The notes below the pieces were generated by a model, which was given only the letters and a program-made list of their open reading frames with translations, ran no database searches and was not told the DNA's origin. A program made the translations under genes and the position numbers. A DNA stretch of 64,000 bases. Source: Ferrovum sp. JA12. Its GTDB lineage: Bacteria > Pseudomonadota > Gammaproteobacteria > Burkholderiales > Ferrovaceae. Below are positions 52,040 through 61,779 of the stretch, in pieces. The DNA is taken from positions 806,001 to 870,000 of the forward strand of contig NZ_LJWX01000001.1 of assembly GCF_001431705.1 (NCBI RefSeq). Direction: 5' to 3'. How positions within the stretch are numbered: the stretch's first letter is position 1; each line of letters starts with the position of its first letter.

Positions 52040-53407
52040 ATGGGTATGATTGAAACATTAGCGGCATTTTTAGTGACGCTATTAGTATTAATTACTGTTC
52101 ATGAATTTGGCCATTTTTATGTGGCCAAACTCTCAGGAGTGAAAGTTTTACGCTTTTCAATTGGCTTTGGTAAACCCATTTGGCAAAAACGTTTTGGTAG
52201 CGATAAGACTGAGTTGGTCCTTGCTATGCTCCCCTTGGGTGGATATGTGAAAATGCTCGATGAACGAGAGGCGCCGGTTCCGCACAATGAGTTACATCGT
52301 GCTTTTAACAACCAAACACTCTTTAAAAGATTTGCGATTGTTAGCGCAGGGCCTTTAGCTAACTTTATTTTAGCTATTCTCCTCTTTACTATTCTTAATA
52401 TGGTGGGCATGACAGGTATGCGTCCTTACGTGGATAGTCCTGCAAAAGGAACCGTAGCCGATAGTGCTGGATTACAAGCTGGAGAATTGATTACTGAAGT
52501 GGATGCTCAAAAAGTAGCCAGCTGGAGTGATCTTGAACCTCTGTTAGTAGAAAAAACGCTCAGTGAACAGAAAATCACCTTACAAGTTCAAGATGGCAGT
52601 GGACATATTGCGTTGAAGACATTGGATCTCTTTGGTTTCGATCTATCGCAAGCAGGACAAGACTTAATTAAAGAACTGGGTATTACGCCTTGGAATCCTC
52701 CCCTTGAGGCAGTTGTTGATCAAATCCTGCCAGATAGTCCGGCCGCCAAAGCAGGGTTAGAAAAAGGAGATAAATTTATATCAGTGAACAATCAACCGGT
52801 TTTAGATTGGCAAGCATTAGTGAAGACTGTTCAGTCGCACGCAAACCAAGAGTTGATAGTTCAGGTAGAGCGCGCTAAGCAAATACGTCAGATCAAGATT
52901 ATTCCTGAAGCATTTAAGGGTCCAGATGGTTTGGTGATTGGACGAATCGGGGTGATGCCCATGCGTGATATTCAGTTGATTAATAAATTAAGAATTAACG
53001 TTAAGTATCCTCTGGGACAAGCGGTTATCAAATCCGTCGATAAAACATGGGACGTAACTGCTTTAACCTTTAAAACTTTTGGCATGATGCTAGTTGGTAA
53101 AGCCTCTTGGAAAAGTATAGGAGGGCCTGTACAGATTGCGGGATTTGCTGGAGAGACAGCGAAATTGGGTATTGTTCCCTTTTTATCCTTTGTTGCTTTA
53201 ATCAGTATCAGTCTGGGTGCGTTGAATTTACTTCCAATACCGGTATTAGATGGCGGCTATTTGTTGTATTATGTAGTGGAATTATTAAAAGGGAGTCCAG
53301 TACCTGATTCATTTATTGCTTTTACACAAAAAATTGGACTGGTACTACTCACTGCACTCATGGCTTTCGCCTTATATAACGACATACATAGACTGTTTAC
53401 TAATTGA
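52040..53407 (+). CDS. rseP: Site-2 protease RseP (regulated intramembrane zinc protease)
   Basis: Intramembrane metalloprotease that releases the envelope-stress sigma factor from its anti-sigma and clears signal peptides. The 455 residues show HEFGH at 21-25 in the first membrane helix (zinc ligands and catalytic Glu), GGYVKMLDE, two PDZ-like domains (about 110-200 and 210-300, the second with DSPAAKAGLEKGDKF), and the C-terminal LNLLPIPVLDGGYLL with the third zinc ligand Asp. bamA follows nine bases after its stop, as is typical. Confidence 0.95.
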   Translation: MGMIETLAAFLVTLLVLITVHEFGHFYVAKLSGVKVLRFSIGFGKPIWQKRFGSDKTELVLAMLPLGGYVKMLDEREAPVPHNELHRAFNNQTLFKRFAIVSAGPLANFILAILLFTILNMVGMTGMRPYVDSPAKGTVADSAGLQAGELITEVDAQKVASWSDLEPLLVEKTLSEQKITLQVQDGSGHIALKTLDLFGFDLSQAGQDLIKELGITPWNPPLEAVVDQILPDSPAAKAGLEKGDKFISVNNQPVLDWQALVKTVQSHANQELIVQVERAKQIRQIKIIPEAFKGPDGLVIGRIGVMPMRDIQLINKLRINVKYPLGQAVIKSVDKTWDVTALTFKTFGMMLVGKASWKSIGGPVQIAGFAGETAKLGIVPFLSFVALISISLGALNLLPIPVLDGGYLLYYVVELLKGSPVPDSFIAFTQKIGLVLLTALMAFALYNDIHRLFTN

Positions 53408-53416
53408 CCTGATTTC

Positions 53417-55711
53417 ATGATCAAACAACTACTTTCTGTCCTGCTTTTATGCTCTATTAGTATCTTTGCTTTTGCTTTAGACTCCTTTGTCATTAAGGAT
53501 ATTAGAGTTGAGGGTGCGCAACGTATTGAAGTGGGAACTATCTTTACTTACCTGCCCGTCAAAGTGGGCGATAAGGTAACCGATGAAAAGGCCTCTGAGG
53601 CGCTGAAGGCTCTATATGGTACGGGGTTTTTTTCTGATGTGGTGTTAGAAAACGATCATGACGTATTAGTGGTTAAGGTCCATGAACGTCCAGCGATTGC
53701 GAAACTTGAAATTAACGGCTCAAAAGAGTTTCCAAAAGACCAACTTAAGGAAGCTTTGAAATCCATTGGTCTGGTGGAAGGTCGTATTTACGATAAGTCG
53801 CTTCTTGATAAAGCGGAAAAAGAATTAAAGCGGCAGTATTTGAGTAAAGGACATTATTCAGCTCAAGTTATTGCCACGGTAACTCCCATGGATCGCAACC
53901 GGGTAGCGATTTCTTTAAATATTGTGGAAGGGGATACTGCTGAAATTAAGTCTATCGATATTATTGGTGTTAAAGCTTTTAAAGAGAAAGATTTATTAGC
54001 ACAGCTTAAATTATCTACTCATGATTGGCTGAGCTGGTATACCAAAAACGATCAATATTCTAAGCAAAAACTCAGTGGTGATTTGGAGTCATTAAAAAGT
54101 TATTACGAGGATCGAGGTTATCTAGAGTTTGCTATTCTCTCCACTCAGGTGGCTATCTCTCCCGATAAATTAGGTATCTATATTACTGTTACTATCTCTG
54201 AGGGGAAGCGCTACACTGTCTCCAATGTGAATATGGCAGGGCGTTTTGTGGTACCGAAGGCGGAATTGGAAAAACTGATTAAGCTTAAAAAAGGTGAAGT
54301 GTTTTCAAGACAAAATGTCACGGAGTCCATTAAGGCGATATCTGACAGGTTGGCCAATGAGGGATATTCTTTTGCTAATATCAATGCTAATCCGCAAATT
54401 AATAAAGATAATCAAACAGCTTCTTTTACTTTTGTTATTGATCCAGGTCGTCGAGTTTACGTGCGCCACGTTAACATTTATGGCAATGCTAGAACTCGTG
54501 ACGAAGTGATAAGGCGCGAGGTACGGCAGTTGGAAGGCGGTTGGTATTCTATAGCTAAAATTAATCGCTCAAAAGAACGTATTGATCGCTTGGGTTTCTT
54601 TAAAGAAGTGACCGTGGATACCAAACCAGTTCCAGGGACCACTGATCAGGTGGATGTGAACTTCACTGTGGTTGAGCAGCAAACGGGTTCCATTCAATTA
54701 GGTGCTGGTTATTCTCAAGTACAAAAGATTATTTTGAGTGGTAGTATCAGTCAAAACAACTTATTTGGTACAGGTAATTCTCTGACTCTTGCGTTAAATA
54801 CTGGTTTGGTGAGTAGGAATATTTCATTAAGCTACTTTAATCCTTATTGGACGGAGGATGGGATAGGACGATCATATAGTATTTATGATCAATCTTTAGA
54901 TACCACCTCGCTGATTGGTGTAAGCCCATACAGTACTAATACTATTGGTGCAGATACACATTGGACTGTTCCCTTGAGTGAAACCAATGCCTATACTTTT
55001 GGTTTTGGATTTGAGTCAACCAACGTCAATGTTTATACGGGCAGTCCACTGCAGTATTTAGGCTTTGTTAATCAGTTTGGCGATTTGGCTAGAACCATTA
55101 AAAGTGATATTGGTTTTACGAAGGATACGCGCGACAGTATCCTCTATCCTACCCGAGGAGCGAATCAACGCTATCGTTTAGAGGTGGGTTTGCCGGGTGC
55201 CGATTTGAAGTACTATAAAGCTACAGCAGATGATCAGTGGTTAACGCCAACATTTAAAAAAGATATTACTTTCTCCGCTTCCTCTCACCTAGGTTATGCC
55301 AATGGTTATGGTGGACAACCGTTGGCTTTCTTTAAAAACTTTTTTGGTGGGGGGCCGAACTCTGTTCGTGGTTACTATCCTTTTAGCTTGGGGCCACAGG
55401 CACAAGATATTTATGGCAATATTTATAACTTAGGGGGGGCAAAACTTGCCACAGGTAGTTTGGAGATTTATTTCCCCTTTCCAGGACTTGCTAACGATCA
55501 CTCGTTCCGTTTAAGTACTTTTCTTGACGGCGGTAATGTATTTGGACAAAACCAGCCTATTTCAACCAGCCAATTTCGATATTCTTACGGGCTTGGGGTG
55601 AACTGGTATTCCCCATTAGGGCCGTTACAATTTAGTTATGCTTTTCCCTTTAAAACCCAACCCTATGATAATATTGAAAGATTACAGTTTCAGTTAGGTT
55701 CAACATTTTAA
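53417..55711 (+). CDS. bamA: Outer membrane protein assembly factor BamA
   Basis: Central Omp85 component that folds and inserts beta-barrel proteins in the outer membrane. A signal peptide is visible at 1-20 (ends FAFA). Five POTRA domains follow (about 22-425), starting VIKDIRVEGAQRIEVGTIFTY and including VRHVNIYGNARTRDEVIRREVRQLEGGWYS. The C-terminal barrel contains the conserved loop 6 motif as VRGYYPFSLGP (VRGY/F motif) and ends in LQFQLGSTF with a terminal Phe as required for OMP sorting. 764 residues is normal length. Confidence 0.97.
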   Translation: MIKQLLSVLLLCSISIFAFALDSFVIKDIRVEGAQRIEVGTIFTYLPVKVGDKVTDEKASEALKALYGTGFFSDVVLENDHDVLVVKVHERPAIAKLEINGSKEFPKDQLKEALKSIGLVEGRIYDKSLLDKAEKELKRQYLSKGHYSAQVIATVTPMDRNRVAISLNIVEGDTAEIKSIDIIGVKAFKEKDLLAQLKLSTHDWLSWYTKNDQYSKQKLSGDLESLKSYYEDRGYLEFAILSTQVAISPDKLGIYITVTISEGKRYTVSNVNMAGRFVVPKAELEKLIKLKKGEVFSRQNVTESIKAISDRLANEGYSFANINANPQINKDNQTASFTFVIDPGRRVYVRHVNIYGNARTRDEVIRREVRQLEGGWYSIAKINRSKERIDRLGFFKEVTVDTKPVPGTTDQVDVNFTVVEQQTGSIQLGAGYSQVQKIILSGSISQNNLFGTGNSLTLALNTGLVSRNISLSYFNPYWTEDGIGRSYSIYDQSLDTTSLIGVSPYSTNTIGADTHWTVPLSETNAYTFGFGFESTNVNVYTGSPLQYLGFVNQFGDLARTIKSDIGFTKDTRDSILYPTRGANQRYRLEVGLPGADLKYYKATADDQWLTPTFKKDITFSASSHLGYANGYGGQPLAFFKNFFGGGPNSVRGYYPFSLGPQAQDIYGNIYNLGGAKLATGSLEIYFPFPGLANDHSFRLSTFLDGGNVFGQNQPISTSQFRYSYGLGVNWYSPLGPLQFSYAFPFKTQPYDNIERLQFQLGSTF

Positions 55712-55723
55712 GAGAGTACTGAT

Positions 55724-56221
55724 ATGAAATTCTTAAGACTAGTTTTAGCCGTTGCACTTTTATCCTCTGTTTCAGCTGTCTATGCTGATAATGTCAAAAT
55801 TGGTTGGATTAATATTGAACGGATTTTCCGTGAGGCAGCTCCGGCGCAAAAGGCTACTAAAAAACTTGAGCAAGAGTTTGCTTCTCGTGATGCTGATCTT
55901 CAACGTTTAGGTAAACAAGCACGTGACCTTCAAACTTCTTTAGACAGAGATGGTTTGACCATGTCTGAGTCTGACCGTAATGCTAAGCAACGTGAGTTAG
56001 CTGATTTAAACCGTGAATTTCAACGTAAACAAAGAGAGTTTCGTGAAGATCTTAATACCCGTCGTAATGAAGAGTTGGCCGGTATCCAAGAGAGAGCGAA
56101 TAAGGTGATACGTCAGATTGCCGTATCCGAAAAATACGATTTAATTTTATCTGATGTGATTTATGCAAGCCCTACAATTGATTTGACTGACAAAGTGTTA
56201 AAGGCACTGTCTGATAAGTAA
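55724..56221 (+). CDS. skp: Periplasmic chaperone OmpH/Skp
   Basis: Trimeric holdase that protects unfolded outer-membrane proteins on the way to BamA. The 165 residues have a signal peptide at 1-21 (ends VYA), a short beta part (NVKIGWINIERIF), and a long charged alpha-helical tentacle region (about 45-135) rich in Arg, Glu and Gln. The last part, SEKYDLILSDVIYASPTIDLTDKVL, completes the body domain. Its place between bamA and lpxD is the normal one. Confidence 0.93.
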   Translation: MKFLRLVLAVALLSSVSAVYADNVKIGWINIERIFREAAPAQKATKKLEQEFASRDADLQRLGKQARDLQTSLDRDGLTMSESDRNAKQRELADLNREFQRKQREFREDLNTRRNEELAGIQERANKVIRQIAVSEKYDLILSDVIYASPTIDLTDKVLKALSDK

Positions 56222-56233
56222 TAGGAAGAGTGT

Positions 56234-57268
56234 TTGAAGTCAAAGTTATCATATTCTTTATCGCAAATTGCTCAGCAGTGTCAGGCTGAAGTATCGGGTG
56301 ATGGTTCCGTTCTGATTGATGGGATTGGAACCATTGCTGGGGCTCAGGCAGGTGATATTACTTTCTTATCCAATTCGCTGTATCGTGACTCCCTAAAAAG
56401 TACAGGGGCCAGTGCGGTTATACTGTCTCCTGAGGATCTCTCCTGTATTTCTTGCAGTGGTTTGATAAGTAAAAACCCCTATGCCACTTATGCGCGAGTA
56501 GCTCAATTACTTTTTCCTATAGCAAGACGCTCTACTTGTGTGCATCCTAGTGCGGTGATTTCTCAGGACGTAGTGCTGCCGCAACATATCGTCATTGGGC
56601 CCAATGTGGTAATTGAGTCTGGAGTGAAGTTGGGTGAGGGAGTAGTCATTGAGGCAGGATGCTTTATTGGTCAAGATTCGATCATTGGTGCGAATTCAAA
56701 ATTGTACCCTAAGGTAACGCTCTATCACTCTACCCAACTGGGCGAGAGGGCTATTGTTCATGGGGGAGTGGTTATCGGATCCGATGGCTTTGGTATGGCT
56801 TGGGATAAGGGAAGTTGGATTAAAATCCCGCAAATTGGTAGAGTGATCATTGGTAACGATGTTGAAATCGGAGCCAATACCACCATTGATCGTGGGGCCA
56901 TTGACAACACAGTGATTGAAGATGGAGTGAAATTAGATAATCAAATCCAAATTGCACATAACTGTCATATTGGCGCACATACTGTTATCGCAGGTTGTAC
57001 GGGTGTGTCGGGCAGTACTACCATAGGTAAATATTGTCGTATTGGTGGGGGGGTGGGGATTGTTGGACATTTGAAGATTTGTGACGGGGTTACCGTAACG
57101 GGTTTCACAATGGTGACAAAATCAATTACAGAACCCGGAATGTATTCCTCTGGAGTGCCGGGTACTCTCCACAAAAATTGGATGGAGACTTTAGTCCATT
57201 TACGAAATCTCTCCGATTGGGTTAAACGCGTCAAAGCTTTAGAGAAAGTATTTAAAAAAGAGGAATAG
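56234..57268 (+). CDS. lpxD: UDP-3-O-acylglucosamine N-acyltransferase
   Basis: Third step of lipid A synthesis, N-acylating UDP-3-O-acyl-glucosamine. The 344 residues start with the uridine-binding domain (LSYSLSQIAQQCQAEVSGDG; DITFLSN), followed by a long left-handed hexapeptide beta helix (about 105-300) with GSDGFGMAWDKG and the catalytic-His segment LDNQIQIAHNCHIG. The start appears to be TTG at 56234, with AGGAAG eight to eleven bases upstream; no ATG or GTG fits. It precedes fabZ by a few bases. Confidence 0.96.
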   Translation: MKSKLSYSLSQIAQQCQAEVSGDGSVLIDGIGTIAGAQAGDITFLSNSLYRDSLKSTGASAVILSPEDLSCISCSGLISKNPYATYARVAQLLFPIARRSTCVHPSAVISQDVVLPQHIVIGPNVVIESGVKLGEGVVIEAGCFIGQDSIIGANSKLYPKVTLYHSTQLGERAIVHGGVVIGSDGFGMAWDKGSWIKIPQIGRVIIGNDVEIGANTTIDRGAIDNTVIEDGVKLDNQIQIAHNCHIGAHTVIAGCTGVSGSTTIGKYCRIGGGVGIVGHLKICDGVTVTGFTMVTKSITEPGMYSSGVPGTLHKNWMETLVHLRNLSDWVKRVKALEKVFKKEE

Positions 57269-57276
57269 AGGTGAAC

Positions 57277-57726
57277 ATGACTATTATGGATATCAAAGAA
57301 GTGATGAAGTACCTTCCACATAGATACCCTTTTTTGCTCATCGATAAAGTAATTGATTTGAAGGAGGGGGAATTTATCACGGCTGTTAAAAATGTGACCA
57401 TGAATGAGGATTTTTTTCAAGGACATTTTCCAGGTCATCCTGTTATGCCAGGAGTATTGATTATTGAAGCAATGGCTCAGGCGGCCGCTCTGCTTAGCTA
57501 TAAAACAGAGGGGACGCAACCCAATGGCAATATGGTGACTTATTTTATTGGTATTGATAAGGCCCGTTTTAGAGCTCCTGTTTTTCCTGGCGATCAACTA
57601 ATTCTTAAAGCTAAATTAATACGACGCTCTTCACGCCTGTGGAAATATGAAACACAAGCACTGGTGGATGACAAGATAGTTTCAGAGGCTGAACTGTTAT
57701 GTACTGAGAAGAATATCGCAGAATGA
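57277..57726 (+). CDS. fabZ: 3-hydroxyacyl-ACP dehydratase
   Basis: Hot-dog-fold dehydratase of fatty acid elongation; it competes with lipid A synthesis for 3-hydroxyacyl-ACP. From the ATG at 57277 it has 149 residues with LPHRYPFLLIDKV, and the active-site His and Glu in QGHFPGHPVMPGVLIIEAMAQ. A GTG two codons upstream (57271) and an ATG three codons downstream (57286) are alternative starts; GAGG at 57267-57270 best serves 57277. Its stop overlaps the lpxA ATG. Confidence 0.96.
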   Translation: MTIMDIKEVMKYLPHRYPFLLIDKVIDLKEGEFITAVKNVTMNEDFFQGHFPGHPVMPGVLIIEAMAQAAALLSYKTEGTQPNGNMVTYFIGIDKARFRAPVFPGDQLILKAKLIRRSSRLWKYETQALVDDKIVSEAELLCTEKNIAE

Positions 57727-58499
57727 TGATCCATCCCACAGCCATTATTCATCCCAATGCTCAACTTGATGAAGGTGTTAAAGTTGGCGCTTATTCGATT
57801 ATTGACGAACAGGTGATTATTGGACGAGATACGGTTATTGGCGATCACGTTAAAATTTCTGGTAAAACAATCATTGGTCAACGTAATAAGATTTATTCTT
57901 TTGCAGCTCTCGGTGGGGAACCTCAAGATAAAAAGTATCGCGGGGAAAACACGGCCTTAGAAATTGGTCATGATAATGTTATCAGGGAGTTCTGTACGTT
58001 TAATATCGGTACCATTGATGATGGTGGGGTAACTCGATTAGGTAACCATAACTGGATTATGGCTTACGTTCATCTGGCTCACGATTGCCAGGTGGGGAAT
58101 CATACCACTTTTGCAAATAATGCCAGTCTTGCGGGTCATGTCCATGTGGACGATTGGGCTATTCTAGCCGGTTTTTCTGGGGTACATCAGTTCTGTCGTG
58201 TTGGAGCACACAGTTTTATAGGGATCTCCGCGGTTGTTACGCAAGATGTTCCACCCTTTGTGACGGTAGCAGGCAATCCCACCTCCCCTCATGGGGTGAA
58301 TAGCGAGGGCATGAAACGTCGCGGTTTTAGTGCAGAAGAGATTATGGCAGTAAAACGAGCTTATAAAAAACTTTATCGCTCTTCTTTATCACTGGAAGAC
58401 GCCAAAATTGCAATTAAAGAATTGGTTGCAGAGTATCCAAAAATGGAGTCTTTTTTAGACTTTCTATTGCAACCTAGCTCTCGTGGCATTATGCGCTAA
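57723..58499 (+). CDS. lpxA: UDP-N-acetylglucosamine O-acyltransferase
   Basis: First step of lipid A synthesis; moves a 3-hydroxyacyl chain from ACP to UDP-GlcNAc. The 258 residues begin with hexapeptide repeats (MIHPTAIIHPNAQLDEGVKVGAYSII), carry the catalytic histidine in AYVHLAHDCQVG at about 122-131, and end in a helical C-terminal domain. It overlaps fabZ by four bases and shares one base with the lpxB start. Adjacent ATG at 57726 is also possible. Confidence 0.97.
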   Translation: MMIHPTAIIHPNAQLDEGVKVGAYSIIDEQVIIGRDTVIGDHVKISGKTIIGQRNKIYSFAALGGEPQDKKYRGENTALEIGHDNVIREFCTFNIGTIDDGGVTRLGNHNWIMAYVHLAHDCQVGNHTTFANNASLAGHVHVDDWAILAGFSGVHQFCRVGAHSFIGISAVVTQDVPPFVTVAGNPTSPHGVNSEGMKRRGFSAEEIMAVKRAYKKLYRSSLSLEDAKIAIKELVAEYPKMESFLDFLLQPSSRGIMR

Positions 58500-59644
58500 T
58501 GTTAAAGATTGGTATAGTGGCAGGGGAGGCATCAGGTGATCAGTTAGGTGCTTCATTAATACAAACTTTAAAAAAACACTATCCACATATTCACTTTGAA
58601 GGTATTGCGGGACCTTTAATGATGGCTGAAGGTGCCCGATCTCTTTTTCCTATGGAGAAGCTATCTGTACGCGGATACTTGGAAGTCATTCTTTCTATTC
58701 GTGAATTACTGTCTATACGTAGACAATTAGTTCACTATTTTATTAATAATCCCCCAGACTTATTTATTGGTATCGATGCCCCAGACTTTAACTTGGGAGT
58801 AGAAGAAAAGTTACATGCTAAAGGGATTAAAACTGTTCAGATGGTAGCGCCCACCGTCTGGGCCTGGCGAGAGGGAAGGATTCCTCTTATTCAACGCGCA
58901 GTGGACCGCTTGTTGGTAATCTTCCCATTTGAAAAAGATTATTTTGCTAAGCAACATGTGACTGCTACCTACATTGGCCATCCTTTGGTGAATCAGATCC
59001 CGTATCCGGTGCAGCGTGTAAAAGCCCGAGAATCACTGGGTATAGACGCAGAAAAACGTGTGATCGCACTATTACCCGGTAGTCGTCAATCAGAGATTAA
59101 GTACCATGCAAATTTATTTATTGCTGTAGCAAGAAGGCTCAGTCAAGAACACCCACAGTTAGTTTTTTTGATACCGTTTATTAATACTAGACTAAAAGAT
59201 ATGTTTTATCAGCAAGTGGGTTCCAGCATAAAGGATTTACCTCTAATTATGCTGCAAGAAAACGCCCACCGCGCTCTATCCGCTGCAGAAGTCGCTTTAG
59301 TGGCATCAGGGACCGCTACCTTAGAAGCGGCTTTGTATGACTGCCCGCAAGTTGTGACGTATACACTCTCCTCTTTGACCGCCTGGATGGTACGCCGTAA
59401 AAAGAAAAAAGGTTTTGTTGCGTTACCTAATTTGATTTTAGATGAACCCATTATTGATGAGTGGCTACAAGAGGGGGCTACAGTGACCAATATTACCCAA
59501 AGTATCAGTTTATTATTGTCCCCAAGTGTCAAACGCGAGCAGATGATATTGGCCTATCAAAGAATGCGCCAAGCCTTAGAGTTGGATACGGAAAGTGCCA
59601 TGATGGAGGGGATAAAACAAGTTTTAGATCAACATGCTAATTAA
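58499..59644 (+). CDS. lpxB: Lipid-A-disaccharide synthase
   Basis: GT19 glycosyltransferase that joins UDP-2,3-diacylglucosamine and lipid X into the lipid A disaccharide. The 381 residues start with the typical [16 protein letters not shown] and contain [25 protein letters not shown]-like [36 protein letters not shown] and the nucleotide-site segment [19 protein letters not shown]. It begins on the last base of the lpxA stop and overlaps rnhB by 11 bases. Confidence 0.97.
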   Translation: MLKIGIVAGEASGDQLGASLIQTLKKHYPHIHFEGIAGPLMMAEGARSLFPMEKLSVRGYLEVILSIRELLSIRRQLVHYFINNPPDLFIGIDAPDFNLGVEEKLHAKGIKTVQMVAPTVWAWREGRIPLIQRAVDRLLVIFPFEKDYFAKQHVTATYIGHPLVNQIPYPVQRVKARESLGIDAEKRVIALLPGSRQSEIKYHANLFIAVARRLSQEHPQLVFLIPFINTRLKDMFYQQVGSSIKDLPLIMLQENAHRALSAAEVALVASGTATLEAALYDCPQVVTYTLSSLTAWMVRRKKKKGFVALPNLILDEPIIDEWLQEGATVTNITQSISLLLSPSVKREQMILAYQRMRQALELDTESAMMEGIKQVLDQHAN

Positions 59645-60242
59645 AAAAAAGATAGGGTTGAGAGAGGGAATAGAACCTTTGGTAGGTCTCATCGCAGGTC
59701 TTGATGAAGCCGGTCGTGGGCCCATTGCAGGTCCTGTGATGGCAGCCGCTGTCATTTTGGATCCCCGCCATCCAATTGATGGCTTAAATGATTCTAAGCA
59801 ACTCAGTCAAGCAAAAAGGGATCAGTTGTCCCCATTAATTAAGAAGAATGCTCTCTCCTGGGCAGTGGCTGAGGCCAGCGTGGAGGAAATTGATGAGATA
59901 AATATTCTTCAGGCCTCTTTATTGGCCATGCGGCGTGCTTTACTGAATCTGTCTCTTCAACCAGATGGTGTCTATATTGATGGTAACCAGTTTATTCTTT
60001 GTGATTACTCGATGTACGCCATAGTAGGCGGGGATGCAAGGGTGTCAGCCATATCCGCCGCTTCTATTCTAGCGAAGACAGAACGCGATAAATATATGCT
60101 TAATTTACATCAACAATATCCCTATTATGGCTTTGCTCAGCATAAGGGTTACCCAACGCAACACCATCTTAAGATGCTTGCTGAGCATGGGGTCAGTTGT
60201 CATCATCGAAAAAGTTTTCGTCCTGTACGAGAGCGAATATGA
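59634..60242 (+). CDS. rnhB: Ribonuclease HII
   Basis: Cleaves RNA in RNA-DNA hybrids, including single ribonucleotides in DNA. The 202 residues contain [15 protein letters not shown] (Asp24, Glu25), [13 protein letters not shown], the YIDGNQ segment, and [19 protein letters not shown]. The first 20 residues before the catalytic domain are a short extension; a later start would need a non-ATG codon. It overlaps lpxB by 11 bases and the methyltransferase gene by four (ATGA). Confidence 0.95.
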   Translation: MLIKKKIGLREGIEPLVGLIAGLDEAGRGPIAGPVMAAAVILDPRHPIDGLNDSKQLSQAKRDQLSPLIKKNALSWAVAEASVEEIDEINILQASLLAMRRALLNLSLQPDGVYIDGNQFILCDYSMYAIVGGDARVSAISAASILAKTERDKYMLNLHQQYPYYGFAQHKGYPTQHHLKMLAEHGVSCHHRKSFRPVRERI

Positions 60243-61033
60243 AAACCATTACCTCCACGGAAAACCCATTGGTGCGTCATATTGTTCGTCTTGCCAAAGA
60301 CAATCTCTACCGTCAACAAACTCAACAAGCAGTGATTGAAGGTATTCATTTGGTTGAGGGGCTCTCGCACAGCCATAGTGCGACACTGGACACCCTGATT
60401 TACTCGGCAGAGAAGGGGGCTAATCAGGAGATCGTTGACTTGGTTAAGGCTAATTTTAGTCAGGCCATTGAAGTTCCTCCTGGGGTATTTAAGAAACTGA
60501 GTACCTTGTCTTCTCCTGATGGCTTAATGGCAGTGATCAATATCCACTCTTATCGGCCTTCCTATAGTAGTAGAGGCTTTTGTTTGATGCTTGATAATAT
60601 TCAAGATCCGGGAAATGTGGGGACCTTATTGCGCTCAGCTGCAGCCAGTGGCTTTAATAGAATATTGTTGTCCAAAGGTTGCGCCCACGTTTGGTCTCCT
60701 AAGGTGCTACGCGCTGCCATGGGGGCGCATTTTGTGCTGTCTATACACGAACAGGTGGAGGTGTTAGAGTCTCTTACACAGACTCATCAAGAGGTATGGC
60801 TCGCAGCACTTACAGATAGTAGTGAAGATTATAAGCAGGTGAATTTATCCCAACCCTTTACACTGGTGATTGGCAATGAAGGGAGCGGTATAGATCCTCA
60901 ACTATTAAAACATTACTCAAACCATCTTCATATTCCAATGATCAATCAAGTGGAGTCGCTGAATGCAGCAGTGGCAGGCTCTATTATCATGTTTGAAAGC
61001 TTAAGACAGCAATCACCATTTACCAAACCTTAA
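60239..61033 (+). CDS. SpoU/TrmH-family RNA 2'-O-methyltransferase
   Basis: SPOUT methyltransferase acting on rRNA or tRNA; the target base is unknown. From the ATG at 60239 it has 264 residues. The N-terminal part resembles the SpoU substrate-binding domain ([26 protein letters not shown]). The trefoil-knot catalytic domain shows the three family motifs: [29 protein letters not shown] and [18 protein letters not shown]. It overlaps the rnhB stop. Its 3' end overlaps the convergent OMP pseudogene by 14 bases. Confidence 0.92.
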   Translation: MKTITSTENPLVRHIVRLAKDNLYRQQTQQAVIEGIHLVEGLSHSHSATLDTLIYSAEKGANQEIVDLVKANFSQAIEVPPGVFKKLSTLSSPDGLMAVINIHSYRPSYSSRGFCLMLDNIQDPGNVGTLLRSAAASGFNRILLSKGCAHVWSPKVLRAAMGAHFVLSIHEQVEVLESLTQTHQEVWLAALTDSSEDYKQVNLSQPFTLVIGNEGSGIDPQLLKHYSNHLHIPMINQVESLNAAVAGSIIMFESLRQQSPFTKP

Positions 61034-61717
61034 TGGCAAAAATAGCTCCAATTTGAATAGCATTGCCATTGGCACTTTGGTTGTTGAGTAATCCGTTGAA
61101 ATGAAAATAACCTATTTCAGGGACAAAACTGGTACTGTCTGTTAATCTTATTTTACCGCCTGATGCAATACCGATCGCATTGAAGTGGTTACTGCCTGTA
61201 CTGCCTACAGCAGTGGGAATAGCTGTATAGACTTCCCGCAGTTCCGTAAACCAAGTGTATTGTTGATTTAAAGTGTGACTGAGAACCAAATCTACCCCTG
61301 GACTATAAGCACTTTTAGAAACGCCAGAGAGATCTAAACAGGAATAAGCTAATCCCCCACTAACGCCACTTGATAAGCGTCATTCAGGTTGGTTAAGCGC
61401 TTTTTCAAGTCCACTTCGCTACCCAAGGTAGGTCCAACGCTAGTAAAAGGAAGGGCTACTTGTACCAAGCGATAGCCAATATCTAGGTCGTCAGTTAACC
61501 CATAGCGAAGGCCCGCATGGGGAATGGCCCCTGTAAAACTGTTACTTTGTGGGTTTCCCACTCGAGCAAACTGTGCTCCAGTTCCGGCAATGACTCCCAG
61601 ACCTCCTGGATTAAGCGTTTTGGCATCAGAAAAACCTAATAGCCAGAAAGCATAGGTGGGTTGATAGAAACCAAATAAAGTAACCAGTAAGAGTATGTTA
61701 AACGCATTTTTACGCAT
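61020..61717 (-). pseudogene. Outer-membrane beta-barrel protein gene, frameshifted
   Basis: Two adjacent minus-strand frames together make one small outer-membrane protein. The first part (start 61717, MRKNAFNILLLVTLFGF) has a signal peptide to about residue 23 (PTYA) and beta-strand-like sequence with AGLRYGLTDDLDIGYRLVQVALP, then ends at TAG (61349-61351). The second frame continues without a stop as GGLAYSCLDLSG and on to a C-terminal [10 protein letters not shown], ending in Trp as barrels often do. Adding one G to the five-G run (61354-61358) joins the frames as QVALVGGLAYSCLD. It may be a true pseudogene, a slippage site or a sequence error. Function unknown. Confidence 0.7.
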
Positions 61718-61779
61718 GATAAGTAGGTCCAAGTTGAGATAGAAATATGAGTGGTCAGTTAACTGTCAATTCTGTCACG

